DNA of 42,801 nucleotides from Rhodobacter sp. TJ_12 (GTDB lineage Bacteria; Pseudomonadota; Alphaproteobacteria; Rhodobacterales; Rhodobacteraceae). Location of the stretch: assembly GCF_020023995.1 (NCBI RefSeq), contig NZ_NRRD01000027.1, forward strand, positions 1-42,801. The letters are read 5' to 3'. The position numbers and the translations under genes are program-made. The first letter of the stretch is position 1. Each line of letters starts with the position of its first letter. The notes under the pieces are model-generated. The model ran no database searches, had not been told where the DNA came from, and saw nothing but the letters and a program-made list of their open reading frames with translations. Positions 35,676 through 42,801 of the stretch are shown here, in pieces.

Positions 35676-37121
35676 ATGAGACGCCTTCGCAATGTCAAGA
35701 TCGTGGCCACGCTCGGCCCCGCATCTTCCGATTACAAAACCATCCGCGCGCTGTTTGAGGCAGGCGCAGACGTGTTCCGGCTTAACATGAGCCATGGCAC
35801 GCATGATGAACACCGGGTCCGCTACGATATCTTGCGCCAGATCGAGGCCGATACCGGCCGCCCGGTTGCGGTGTTGGCGGACCTTCAAGGGCCCAAGCTG
35901 CGGGTAGGCACCTTTGCCGCCGGCGCGACCGACCTTGAAGAAGGGGAGATGTTCCGGCTTGATCTGGACCCTGCCGAAGGCGACAGTCATCGGGTCTGCC
36001 TGCCGCACCCCGAGATTTTCGCCGCGCTTGAGCCCGGCGCGCGGCTTTTGGTCAATGATGGCAAAATCCGGCTTAAGGTGATTGATTGCGGCCCCGATTT
36101 CGCCAATTGCGAAGTTATGGTGGGTGGCACGATTTCCAACCGCAAGGGCGTGAACGTGCCCGATGTGGTGCTGCCCTTGGCGGCGCTTTCGGAAAAAGAC
36201 CGCGTCGATCTGGAATTTGCCTGCGAATTGGGGGCCGACTGGCTTGCGCTGAGCTTCGTGCAGCGCCCCGAGGATGTGACCGAGGCCAAGGAACTGGCCA
36301 AAGGCCGCGCGATGGTGCTTTCGAAAATCGAAAAGCCCTCGGCAGAGCGTGCCTTTGATGAAATCCTTGCCGTCTCTGACGGGATCATGGTGGCGCGCGG
36401 CGATTTGGGGGTGGAGCTTCCGGTGCATGCGGTGCCGCCGATCCAGAAACGGTTGATCCGCAAATGCCGCGCCGCCGCCAAGCCGGTGATCGTGGCGACG
36501 CAGATGCTTGAAAGCATGATCGAAAGTCCGATGCCGACTCGCGCCGAGGTTTCGGATGTGGCAACGGCGATCTACGAAGGCGCCGATGCGGTCATGTTGT
36601 CAGCGGAATCCGCTGCAGGGCGGTACCCGATCGACGCGGTGCAAACGATGAATGCCGTGGCGCAATCGGTCGAAGGCGACAGCACCTATCGCGACATCAT
36701 CGAAGCCAGCCGCATCGCAACGCGCCAGACGGTGACCGATGGCATTGTGGCCGCCGCGCGCGAAATTGCCGAAACCACCGATGTCTCTGCGATCTGCTGT
36801 TACACCCAATCGGGCAAGACCGTCGGCCTTGTGTGCCGCGAACGGCCGCGCGTGCCGGTGATTGCGCTGTCGCCGATCACCCAGACGTTGCGCAAACTGT
36901 GCTTGAATTGGGGCGTGCATGCGGTGCGCTGTGACGAGGTGAGCCGGTTCAAGGAAGCCGTGGTCAATGCCGCCCGTGCGGCGCGCGATTACGGTTTTGC
37001 CGATGAAAGCCATCAGATCATCGTCATGGCGGGGGTGCCCTTCAACGTCACCGGCACCACCAACATCTTGCGCGTCGCCCCCTGTGACGAGCGATTGATT
37101 TATCGCACCGATCCGGAATAA
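35676..37121 (+). CDS. pyk: Pyruvate kinase
   Basis: The 481-residue protein is a full-length pyruvate kinase: KIVATLGPASSDY at the N-terminus, FRLNMSHGTHDEH, the B domain, the active-site stretch IMVARGDLGVELP near residue 240, MLESMIESPMPTRAEVSDVATAIYEGADAVMLSAESA, and a C-terminal allosteric domain. It makes pyruvate and ATP from phosphoenolpyruvate and ADP. GAGGAC precedes ATG 35676. A small membrane protein gene follows after 34 bases. Confidence 0.97.
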   Translation: MRRLRNVKIVATLGPASSDYKTIRALFEAGADVFRLNMSHGTHDEHRVRYDILRQIEADTGRPVAVLADLQGPKLRVGTFAAGATDLEEGEMFRLDLDPAEGDSHRVCLPHPEIFAALEPGARLLVNDGKIRLKVIDCGPDFANCEVMVGGTISNRKGVNVPDVVLPLAALSEKDRVDLEFACELGADWLALSFVQRPEDVTEAKELAKGRAMVLSKIEKPSAERAFDEILAVSDGIMVARGDLGVELPVHAVPPIQKRLIRKCRAAAKPVIVATQMLESMIESPMPTRAEVSDVATAIYEGADAVMLSAESAAGRYPIDAVQTMNAVAQSVEGDSTYRDIIEASRIATRQTVTDGIVAAAREIAETTDVSAICCYTQSGKTVGLVCRERPRVPVIALSPITQTLRKLCLNWGVHAVRCDEVSRFKEAVVNAARAARDYGFADESHQIIVMAGVPFNVTGTTNILRVAPCDERLIYRTDPE

Positions 37122-37155
37122 GCAGCCTTCGTGATCGAAGTTTGCGGAGGGCGCG

Positions 37156-37386
37156 ATGATCGACGCCGATCTCTATCTGGTGCTGGGCATTATCGTTGCA
37201 GCGTTCGCGATCCCGGCGGTGATTTCGGCCTTTGCCGATAGCCGCCCGCCGCGTGCCGCCGCGATCGCCGTTTTGGTGGGGGGCGGGCTGATCTTGCTGG
37301 CCTTTATCGCGCATCCGGGCGGCTATACGCCCGGCCAGATCCCCGAGGCGTTTGCGCGGGTGATCGCGCGATTGCTCAACAGCTAG
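37156..37386 (+). CDS. Small two-helix membrane protein
   Basis: The 76-residue protein has two hydrophobic helices (YLVLGIIVAAFAIPAVISAFA and AAAIAVLVGGGLILLAFIAH) around a short basic loop, and a C-terminal amphipathic stretch. No named family was recognised. GGAGGG lies five bases before ATG 37156, and it lies just after pyk, so co-transcription is likely. Function unknown. Confidence 0.78.
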   Translation: MIDADLYLVLGIIVAAFAIPAVISAFADSRPPRAAAIAVLVGGGLILLAFIAHPGGYTPGQIPEAFARVIARLLNS

Positions 37387-37415
37387 AGGCTGCGGTTGGA
37401 TTTCCCTTGCCAAAG

Positions 37416-37440
37416 GGGCGCGCAGGGGCTAAACGCGCCC
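37416..37440 (+). other. Hairpin in the leader region of rpmI-rplT
   Basis: GGGCGCG (37416-37422) pairs with CGCGCCC (37434-37440) over 11 bases. There is no T-tract after it, so it is more likely a leader structure than a terminator. L20 represses its own operon through leader RNA in E. coli and Bacillus; whether this hairpin has that role is speculative. Confidence 0.35.
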
Positions 37441-37510
37441 ACCTGATCCCCGCGCGGCCGGCCGTTAGTGGCATGCCGAGTCGCGCGTTCACTCTGACAA
37501 GGAGATGGAA

Positions 37511-37711
37511 ATGCCCAAGATGAAGACGAAATCGGCCGCTAAAAAGCGGTTCAAATTCACCGCTTCCGGCAAAGTTGTCGCCGGCCCGGCGGGCAAGCGC
37601 CATGGCATGATCAAGCGCACGACCAAGTTCATCCGCGACAGCGCGGGCACGATGATCCTGTCCGACGCGGACACGAAGATCGTCAAAAAATACATGCCCT
37701 ACAACCGCTGA
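37511..37711 (+). CDS. rpmI: 50S ribosomal protein L35
   Basis: The 66-residue basic protein begins [20 protein letters not shown] and ends [11 protein letters not shown], matching L35 in length and sequence. The start at 37511 has AAGGAG six bases upstream; ATG 37505 overlaps that site. It is followed after 16 bases by rplT. infC, often the first gene of this cluster, is not here. Confidence 0.97.
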   Translation: MPKMKTKSAAKKRFKFTASGKVVAGPAGKRHGMIKRTTKFIRDSAGTMILSDADTKIVKKYMPYNR

Positions 37712-37727
37712 TCAGGAGGCCTGAAAC

Positions 37728-38096
37728 ATGTCCCGCGTTAAATCCGGCAAGGTCACTCACGCCTCGCACAAGAAAGTTCTGAAGAAAGCGAAAGGCTACT
37801 ACGCTGCCCGTTCGCGCAACTTCCGCACCGCCACCCAAGCCGTCGACAAGGCGAACCAATACGCCACCCGCGACCGCAAACAGCGTAAACGGAATTTCCG
37901 CGCGCTGTGGATCCAGCGGATCAACGCTGCTGTGCGCGCCTTCGACGCCGATATGACCTATTCGCGTTTCATCAACGGTCTGGCGCTGGCCGGGATCGAA
38001 GTGGACCGCAAGGTTCTGGCCGATCTGGCGATCGCTGAGCCCGAAGCTTTTGGCGCCATCGTCGAAAAGGCGAAGGCTGCCGCGGCCGCTGCCTAA
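37728..38096 (+). CDS. rplT: 50S ribosomal protein L20
   Basis: The 122-residue basic protein has the L20 N-terminal extension ([42 protein letters not shown]) and the globular RNA-binding C-domain ([28 protein letters not shown]). L20 is essential for early 50S assembly. CAGGAGG lies about nine bases before ATG 37728. A terminator follows, then pheS. Confidence 0.97.
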   Translation: MSRVKSGKVTHASHKKVLKKAKGYYAARSRNFRTATQAVDKANQYATRDRKQRKRNFRALWIQRINAAVRAFDADMTYSRFINGLALAGIEVDRKVLADLAIAEPEAFGAIVEKAKAAAAAA

Positions 38097-38120
38097 TTTC
38101 CCCTTTTGGGAACACGTTGA

Positions 38121-38153
38121 CCCCCGCGCGGCACCGCCCTCGCGGGGGTTTTT
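38121..38153 (+). terminator. Terminator/attenuator between rplT and pheS
   Basis: CCCCCGCG (38121-38128) pairs with CGCGGGGG (38141-38148) over 12 bases, followed by five T. It lies 24 bases after the rplT stop and 67 before pheS. No Phe-rich leader peptide was seen, so simple or partial termination is more likely than classical attenuation. Confidence 0.8.
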
Positions 38154-38220
38154 CTTTGATCTGCTTGAAATCGGGGCGCGGCGCGGTATGAACGGCGCAA
38201 CCACCCCAAGGAGAGACTTC

Positions 38221-39303
38221 ATGACCGCGCTCGATGTGCTCAAGACGAAATATCTCGAAGGCATCGAGGCCGCTTCCGACGAGGCGAGCCTTGAAGAGCT
38301 GCGGCTGGCCGCGCTGGGCAAGAAGGGCGAGATCAGCCTGAAAATGCGCGAACTGGGCAAGATGACCCCGGAAGAGCGTCAAACCACCGGCGCCGCGCTG
38401 AACCGTTTGAAAGATGAAATCGACGCCGCCCTGCGCGCCAAAAAAGAGGCGCTGGCCGATGCCGCGCTGGAAGCGCGTCTGCAATCGGAATGGCTCGATG
38501 TCACGCTGCCGGGCCGCCCGCGCCGCCAAGGCACGATCCACCCGGTTTCCCAAGTGATGGATGAAGTCACCGCGATCTTTGCCGATATGGGCTTTGCCGT
38601 GGCCGAAGGCCCGCAGGTGGAAAGCGATTGGTATAACTTCGACGCGCTCAACATCGCGCCCGAACACCCTGCGCGGCAAGAGCATGACACGTTCTTCATG
38701 GCGCGCGACGCGGCAGACCCGCGCCCGCCGCATGTGCTGCGCACCCACACCAGCCCGGTGCAAATCCGCGCCATGCAAGAGCGCGGCGCCCCGGTGCGGG
38801 TGATCGCGCCGGGCCGCGTTTACCGCATGGATATGGACCAGACCCATGCGCCGATGTTCCACCAAGTGGAAGGCATGGCGATTGGCAAAGACATTTCGAT
38901 GGCAAACCTGAAATGGGTGCTCGAAGAGTTTTGCAAAACCTTCTTTGAGGTGCCCTCGGTCGAACTCCGTTTCCGCGCCAGCCACTTCCCCTTCACCGAA
39001 CCCTCGGCCGAGGTGGATATTCGCTGCTCGTGGGAAGGCGGCCAGTTGAAGATTGGCGAAGGCAATTCGTGGATGGAAATCCTTGGCTCGGGCATGATGC
39101 AACCCAAGGTTCTGGCTGCGGGCGGGATTGACCCGACCGAATGGCAAGGCTTTGCCTTCGGTATGGGGATCGACCGTCTGGCGATGCTGAAATACGGCAT
39201 CCCCGACCTGCGCGCCTTCTTTGAAAGCGACCTACGCTGGCTGAAGCACTATGGGTTTGCGGCGCTGGATTTGCCGACGGTGTTTGGGGGGTTGAGTAAG
39301 TGA
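38221..39303 (+). CDS. pheS: Phenylalanine-tRNA ligase subunit alpha
   Basis: The 360-residue protein has the N-terminal coiled-coil domain (residues about 5-90) and a class II core with motif 1 in [19 protein letters not shown], motif 2 around [17 protein letters not shown], and motif 3 [14 protein letters not shown]. It forms the alpha2beta2 enzyme with PheT. AAGGAG lies nine bases before ATG 38221. Its stop overlaps the start of an AT-rich foreign-looking gene by four bases; pheT begins about 750 bases downstream instead of directly after. Confidence 0.97.
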   Translation: MTALDVLKTKYLEGIEAASDEASLEELRLAALGKKGEISLKMRELGKMTPEERQTTGAALNRLKDEIDAALRAKKEALADAALEARLQSEWLDVTLPGRPRRQGTIHPVSQVMDEVTAIFADMGFAVAEGPQVESDWYNFDALNIAPEHPARQEHDTFFMARDAADPRPPHVLRTHTSPVQIRAMQERGAPVRVIAPGRVYRMDMDQTHAPMFHQVEGMAIGKDISMANLKWVLEEFCKTFFEVPSVELRFRASHFPFTEPSAEVDIRCSWEGGQLKIGEGNSWMEILGSGMMQPKVLAAGGIDPTEWQGFAFGMGIDRLAMLKYGIPDLRAFFESDLRWLKHYGFAALDLPTVFGGLSK

Positions 39304-39701
39304 ATATCAAACGATCCCACCTGATTTCTGTGCTTAGAGAAATTGAGCGCCAGAACACCGGTTGGATTGAACTTCGTACTTACTCTCCGAGCAATGACGC
39401 TGATTTGCTTCGAAGGCAAATCTTCCAAACACTAGAAGAAAAAGGCTTAGTCAGGCGAGGTGTCGAACAGAACTTTCTCGAGCTATCGCCTGAGTATGCA
39501 AAAGAAGACGGACGAATTGTGGTCTCGGAAGTGGTTTTCCATCTCAATGCTGCTGGTAGAGAGTTCGCTGCACCTTGGTATACTAGGGCGATAGATAACG
39601 TGTTGTCCAACATTTGGACCGTGGTCTTTGCCGTATTCACTTCACTAGCGCTGCCGCTTTTGGGGCGCTGGCTCGAAAAAGTGTGGGGATTTGCGCCGTG
39701 A
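39300..39701 (+). CDS. AT-rich ORFan between pheS and pheT, membrane-anchored
   Basis: This 133-residue protein is not recognised. The first 360 bases are about 47 % GC, far below the neighbouring genes, and use codons rare here (AGA, AGG, TTA, CTA). The N-terminal 90 residues look like a small winged-helix-type fold ([22 protein letters not shown]), and the C-terminus has one transmembrane helix ([17 protein letters not shown]). The start is GTG 39300, overlapping the pheS stop, with GGGGGG about eight bases upstream inside pheS. It lies in the pheS-pheT transcription unit and is probably a recent insertion. Expression of the protein is plausible but not shown. Confidence 0.65.
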   Translation: MNIKRSHLISVLREIERQNTGWIELRTYSPSNDADLLRRQIFQTLEEKGLVRRGVEQNFLELSPEYAKEDGRIVVSEVVFHLNAAGREFAAPWYTRAIDNVLSNIWTVVFAVFTSLALPLLGRWLEKVWGFAP

Positions 39702-39764
39702 ACTTTGCTCTCTCCTGGCGTAAAGCCACGATCGAAACAAAGATCTGTAGCTAAGAAACTCGCC

Positions 39765-40046
39765 ATGTCACCGCTTTTTGAAACAGATCACCGTCAAGGC
39801 TCGACCGAGCAGCGCCGCTTGTATGCGCTGTTTGAGATTGCCTATACCTTGGTCGATTTCGGGGCGGCGCTGTGTTTCATCGTGGGCTCGGTCTTTTTCT
39901 TTTTTGACAGCCTCGTCTTTCCCGGCACATGGCTCTTCCTGATCGGGTCGATCCTGTTTGCCGCCAAACCCACCCTGCGCCTTGTGCGCGAGTTGAAACT
40001 GCTGCGCATGGGCGATTATGCCGATATCGCCAAACGCCGAAAATAG
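39765..40046 (+). CDS. YrhK family membrane protein
   Basis: The 93-residue protein has two transmembrane helices in the YrhK-like arrangement: LFEIAYTLVDFGAALCFIVGSVFFFF and GTWLFLIGSILFAAKPTLRLVREL. Function unknown. Its GC content and codon use match the chromosome, unlike the gene before it, and I recall YrhK genes beside pheST in other Rhodobacteraceae, so it is probably the ancestral neighbour. The binding site before ATG 39765 is weak, possibly because the insertion upstream changed its leader. pheT starts nine bases after its stop. Confidence 0.8.
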   Translation: MSPLFETDHRQGSTEQRRLYALFEIAYTLVDFGAALCFIVGSVFFFFDSLVFPGTWLFLIGSILFAAKPTLRLVRELKLLRMGDYADIAKRRK

Positions 40047-40055
40047 GGGTCCACT

Positions 40056-42464
40056 ATGAAATTCACCCTCTCCTGGCTGAAAGACCATCTCGACACCGAC
40101 GCTTCGGTGGACGAGATCGCCGAAGCGCTTACCGACCTTGGCCTTGAGGTCGAAGAGGTCGTGAACCCGGCGGCGAAACTGGCCGCCTTCACGCTGGCCA
40201 AGGTGGTGCATGCCGAAAAGCACCCCGATGCGGATAAGCTGCGCGTATGCAAAGTGCTGACGAACGAGGGCGAGAAGGTCATCGTTTGTGGCGCGCCGAA
40301 TGCGCGTGAAGGCATCACCGTCGTTTTGGCGAAACCGGGCGATTATGTGCCGGGCATTGATACCACCTTGGGGGTGGGCAAAATTCGCGGCATCGAGAGC
40401 CACGGGATGATGTGCTCGGAACGCGAGTTGGAATTGTCGGACGAGCATAACGGCATTATCGAACTGCCCTCGGGCGAGGTTGGGGACAAATTCATCGACT
40501 GGCTGGCCGAAAACCGCCCCGAAGCGGTGGACCCGGTGATTGAAATCGCGATCACGCCGAACCGCCCCGATGCGTTGGGCGTGCGCGGTGTGGCGCGGGA
40601 TTTGGCCGCGCGCGGCATCGGGCGGTTGAAGCCGCTCGAAGTGGAAGCAGTGCCGGGCGGGTTTGACTGCCCGATTTCGGTGCAAATCGACCCGACGCTG
40701 AAGGAAAAGGGCTGCCCGCATTTCACCGGGCGTTTGATCCGGGGCGTGAAGAACGGCCCCTCGCCCGCATGGCTGCAAGCGCGGCTGATGGCGATTGGCC
40801 TGCGCCCGATCTCGGCGCTGGTCGATATCACCAACTACTTCACCTATGATCTAAACCGCCCGCTGCATGTGTTTGACGCGGCGAAAGTGGCGGGCAATCT
40901 GCGCATTGTCCCGGCCAAGGGCGGCGCGGAACTGCTCGCACTGGATGGCAAGACCTACACACTTGCGCCCGGCCAGATGGTGATTTGCGACGACAATGAA
41001 CCCGAAAGCTTGGCCGGTATCATGGGCGGCGAGCTTTCCGGCGCGACCGAAGATACCACCGATGTCTTCCTCGAAAGTGCCTATTGGGATCCGATCACCA
41101 TTGCCGCCACCGGCCGCGCGTTGAAAATCAACTCGGACGCGCGCTACCGCTTTGAACGTGGGGTGGACCCGGCTTTCACCCTGCCGGGGCTGGAGTTGGC
41201 CACGCAAATGGTGCTGGATCTGTGCGGCGGTGAAGCCTCGAACGTGGTTTCTGATGGTGCGCCGCTGGATACCACCCGCGCCTATAAGCTCGACCCGGCC
41301 CGCGTGATTTCGCTTGTTGGCATGGAGATCCCGGAAGCGACGCAACGCGAAACGCTGACCGCGCTTGGCTTTACGCTCAATGGCGATATGGCCACGCCCC
41401 CGAGCTGGCGCCCCGACGTTTTGGGTGAAGCCGATCTGGTGGAAGAGGTGGCGCGGATTGCCTCGCTCACCAAGCTTGAGGGTAAGCCGATGGCGCGCGA
41501 AACCTCGGGCGTGCCCGATGCCATTTTGACGCCGTTGCAGGTGCGCGAACGCACGGTGCGCCGCACGATTGCCGCGCTTGGCTACAATGAATGCGTGACC
41601 TACAGCTTCATCGATGCGAAATCGGCTACCCTTTTTGGCGGCGGGGCCGAGGCCACGCGGCTGGAAAACCCGATTTCCTCGGAAATGACCCATCTGCGCC
41701 CCGATCTTTTGCCGGGGCTGCTGCAAGCCGCCGCCCGCAACCAAGCGCGTGGCTTTGCCGATCTGGCGCTGTTTGAGGTGGGGCCTGCTTTTACCGGCGG
41801 CGAACCGGGCGACCAAGTGCTGCAAGCGGCGGGGCTTTTGGTTGGCGCCTCGGCCCCGCGCGATCCGTGGGGCTCGCGCCGCCCGGTCGATGTTTATGAG
41901 GCGAAAGCCGATGTCGAAGCCGTGCTGAGCGCCATTGGCGCGCCTGCGCGCGCGCAGATCAACCGCAAGGTGGCGGGCTGGTTCCATCCGGGCCGGTCGG
42001 GCAATATTGCCCTTGGCCCGAATGTGATGGCGAGCTTCGGCGAGGTGCATCCGAAAGTGCTGCGCGACATGGGCGTGAAAGGCCCGGCGGTCGCGTTCAC
42101 GCTGCATATTGCGGCGGTGCCCTTCCCGAAGGTGAAAACCCCGACCCGTGCGGCGCTGAAGCTGAGCGATCTGCAAGCGGTGGAGCGCGATTTCGCCTTT
42201 GTCGTCGATGCCAATGTCGAGGCCATCACCGCCGTCAACGCCGCCTACGGCGCCGATAAGGCGCTGATCGAGACGGTTTCGGTCTTTGACCAGTTCACCG
42301 GCGCGAAAGCCGAAGAGCAAATGGGCGCGGGCAAGAAGTCGATCGCACTGTCGGTGCGCATGCAGCCGCGCGACAAGACGCTGACCGATGCCGAGATTGA
42401 GGCTGTGGCGCAAAAGGTGATCGACAAGGTCACCAAGGCCACCGGCGGCACGCAGCGGAAATAA
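40056..42464 (+). CDS. pheT: Phenylalanine-tRNA ligase subunit beta
   Basis: The 802-residue protein has all domains of PheT in order: tRNA-binding OB fold (VVHAEKHPDADKLRVCKV), B3/B4 editing domain (VDITNYFTYDLNRPLHVFDA and DARYRFERGVDPAF), B5 domain, a class II-like core (LRPDLLPGLLQAAARNQARG) and the C-terminal FDX-ACB domain (SDLQAVERDFAFVVD). It works with PheS, and length is normal. The start is ATG 40056 with AGGGG close upstream. The 76 bases after it lead to the truncated oxidoreductase. Confidence 0.97.
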   Translation: MKFTLSWLKDHLDTDASVDEIAEALTDLGLEVEEVVNPAAKLAAFTLAKVVHAEKHPDADKLRVCKVLTNEGEKVIVCGAPNAREGITVVLAKPGDYVPGIDTTLGVGKIRGIESHGMMCSERELELSDEHNGIIELPSGEVGDKFIDWLAENRPEAVDPVIEIAITPNRPDALGVRGVARDLAARGIGRLKPLEVEAVPGGFDCPISVQIDPTLKEKGCPHFTGRLIRGVKNGPSPAWLQARLMAIGLRPISALVDITNYFTYDLNRPLHVFDAAKVAGNLRIVPAKGGAELLALDGKTYTLAPGQMVICDDNEPESLAGIMGGELSGATEDTTDVFLESAYWDPITIAATGRALKINSDARYRFERGVDPAFTLPGLELATQMVLDLCGGEASNVVSDGAPLDTTRAYKLDPARVISLVGMEIPEATQRETLTALGFTLNGDMATPPSWRPDVLGEADLVEEVARIASLTKLEGKPMARETSGVPDAILTPLQVRERTVRRTIAALGYNECVTYSFIDAKSATLFGGGAEATRLENPISSEMTHLRPDLLPGLLQAAARNQARGFADLALFEVGPAFTGGEPGDQVLQAAGLLVGASAPRDPWGSRRPVDVYEAKADVEAVLSAIGAPARAQINRKVAGWFHPGRSGNIALGPNVMASFGEVHPKVLRDMGVKGPAVAFTLHIAAVPFPKVKTPTRAALKLSDLQAVERDFAFVVDANVEAITAVNAAYGADKALIETVSVFDQFTGAKAEEQMGAGKKSIALSVRMQPRDKTLTDAEIEAVAQKVIDKVTKATGGTQRK

Positions 42465-42540
42465 CCCGGCGTCGCGTGATGCCTGTCACGTTATGCATCG
42501 TGGCAAAACAGGTTAGGCTCCTCCTGAACGGGAGGGGCCT

Positions 42541-42801
42541 TTGCAATTTGACTATGTGATTTTGGGCGGCGGCTCTGCGGGCGCGGTTTTGGCCGCACGG
42601 CTGAGCGAAGACGCCGATGTGCGCGTCTGCTTGGTTGAGGCGGGCGATGAAGCGCGCGATATTTCGGTGCGCGCGCCGGCGCTGGTTGCGGCCTTAGTGC
42701 CGGGCTATTTGCGCGCGCATAACTGGGCGCTGCACACCGTGCCGCAGCCGGGGCTGAACGGGCGGCGGGGGTTTCAGCCCCGGCTGCGGCACGGTGTGCA
42801 G
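42541..42801 (+). CDS. GMC oxidoreductase (choline dehydrogenase-like), 5' part only
   Basis: Only about 80 codons are present. They give FDYVILGGGSAGAVLAARLSE with the FAD-binding GxGxxG-type motif, LVEAGDEARD, and HNWALHTVPQPGLNGRRGFQPR, which fits the start of choline dehydrogenase/alcohol dehydrogenase-type GMC flavoproteins (usually 530-560 residues). The likely start is TTG 42541 with GGGAGG about five bases upstream. The last roughly 18 bases (from about 42784) belong to the contig-end fold-back, so residues after QPR are artefactual; the expected continuation is GKALGG-like. The substrate (choline or another alcohol) cannot be known from this part. Confidence 0.85.
   Translation, partial: MQFDYVILGGGSAGAVLAARLSEDADVRVCLVEAGDEARDISVRAPALVAALVPGYLRAHNWALHTVPQPGLNGRRGFQPRLRHGVQ
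42730..42801. repeat. Perfect inverted repeat at the right window end, probable fold-back artefact
   Basis: Positions 42730-42758 and 42773-42801 are perfect reverse complements (29 bp) around a 14-base loop and end on the last base of the window. The first 11 bases of the right arm (TTCAGCCCCGG) also fit the expected gene sequence (Phe-Gln-Pro-Arg), so they are a natural short inverted repeat that could have primed the fold-back; the remaining 18 bases do not fit the protein family. Confidence 0.92.

Noticed and set aside
38149-38165. Phe-rich leader peptide (attenuator) before pheS
   Set aside because: The Phe codons are merely the T-tract of the terminator; there is no suitable start codon or binding site for a short leader peptide.

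Overview
The window is GC-rich (roughly 60-65 % by eye), densely coding and reads as a chromosomal fragment of an alphaproteobacterium of the Rhodobacter group. Evidence for this is a split ATP synthase operon (atpHAGDC without the Fo genes), an H-type lectin gene beside atpC, cytochrome c' and cytochrome b561, SdhE, an LdtR-like MarR regulator, an alphaproteobacterial type LexA box (GAAC-N7-GAAC), Rhodobacter-style GC-rich intergenic dyads, and a CowN gene, which is expected only in nitrogen fixers. It looks like a complete assembly contig: both ends are perfect fold-back inverted repeats that end exactly at the window limits.

Layout. 1-3.2 kb: glycerate 2-kinase, then an NDH-2-like dehydrogenase fused to a cyclic-nucleotide-binding domain. 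3.2-5.3 kb: a two-gene DNA repair module (radical SAM protein plus DUF4130 protein) behind a LexA box that covers the -10 of an apparently leaderless promoter. 5.3-8.1 kb: divergent mntR/mntH sharing one palindromic operator, glyoxalase I, and cowN with a sigma-54-like element and two CooA-like dyads. 8.1-15.4 kb: intergenic repeat, rpsD with its own promoter and long leader, then the minus-strand series gloB, HPP-CBS protein, clpA, M23 peptidase, with a methyltransferase divergent from gloB. 15.4-21 kb: atpHAGDC and the lectin gene. 21-28 kb: GST, polyphosphate kinase 2, methyltransferase, cytochrome c'/b561 pair, MATE exporter, aspartate aminotransferase. 28-35.5 kb: sdhE, ldtR-like regulator, serine hydrolase, DUF2237, epmA/efp, an RTX repeat protein, N-formylglutamate amidohydrolase. 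35.7-42.8 kb: pyk, rpmI-rplT, pheS and pheT separated by an AT-rich ORFan and a YrhK-family gene, then a truncated GMC oxidoreductase.

Most of the window is housekeeping. Energy metabolism (NDH-2, F1-ATPase, cytochromes, SdhE, Pyk, PPK2) and translation (S4, L35, L20, PheST, EF-P with its modifier EpmA) dominate. I see no insertion sequence, prophage, CRISPR array, rRNA or tRNA. The most interesting material is regulatory (LexA site on the radical SAM operon, CO/N2-type sites before cowN, dyads before cytochrome c') plus two architectures: the NDH-2/cNMP fusion and the foreign-looking gene between pheS and pheT. I did not find a convincing, wholly undescribed multi-gene system; the best candidate for poorly characterised biology is the SOS-linked radical SAM/DUF4130 pair.
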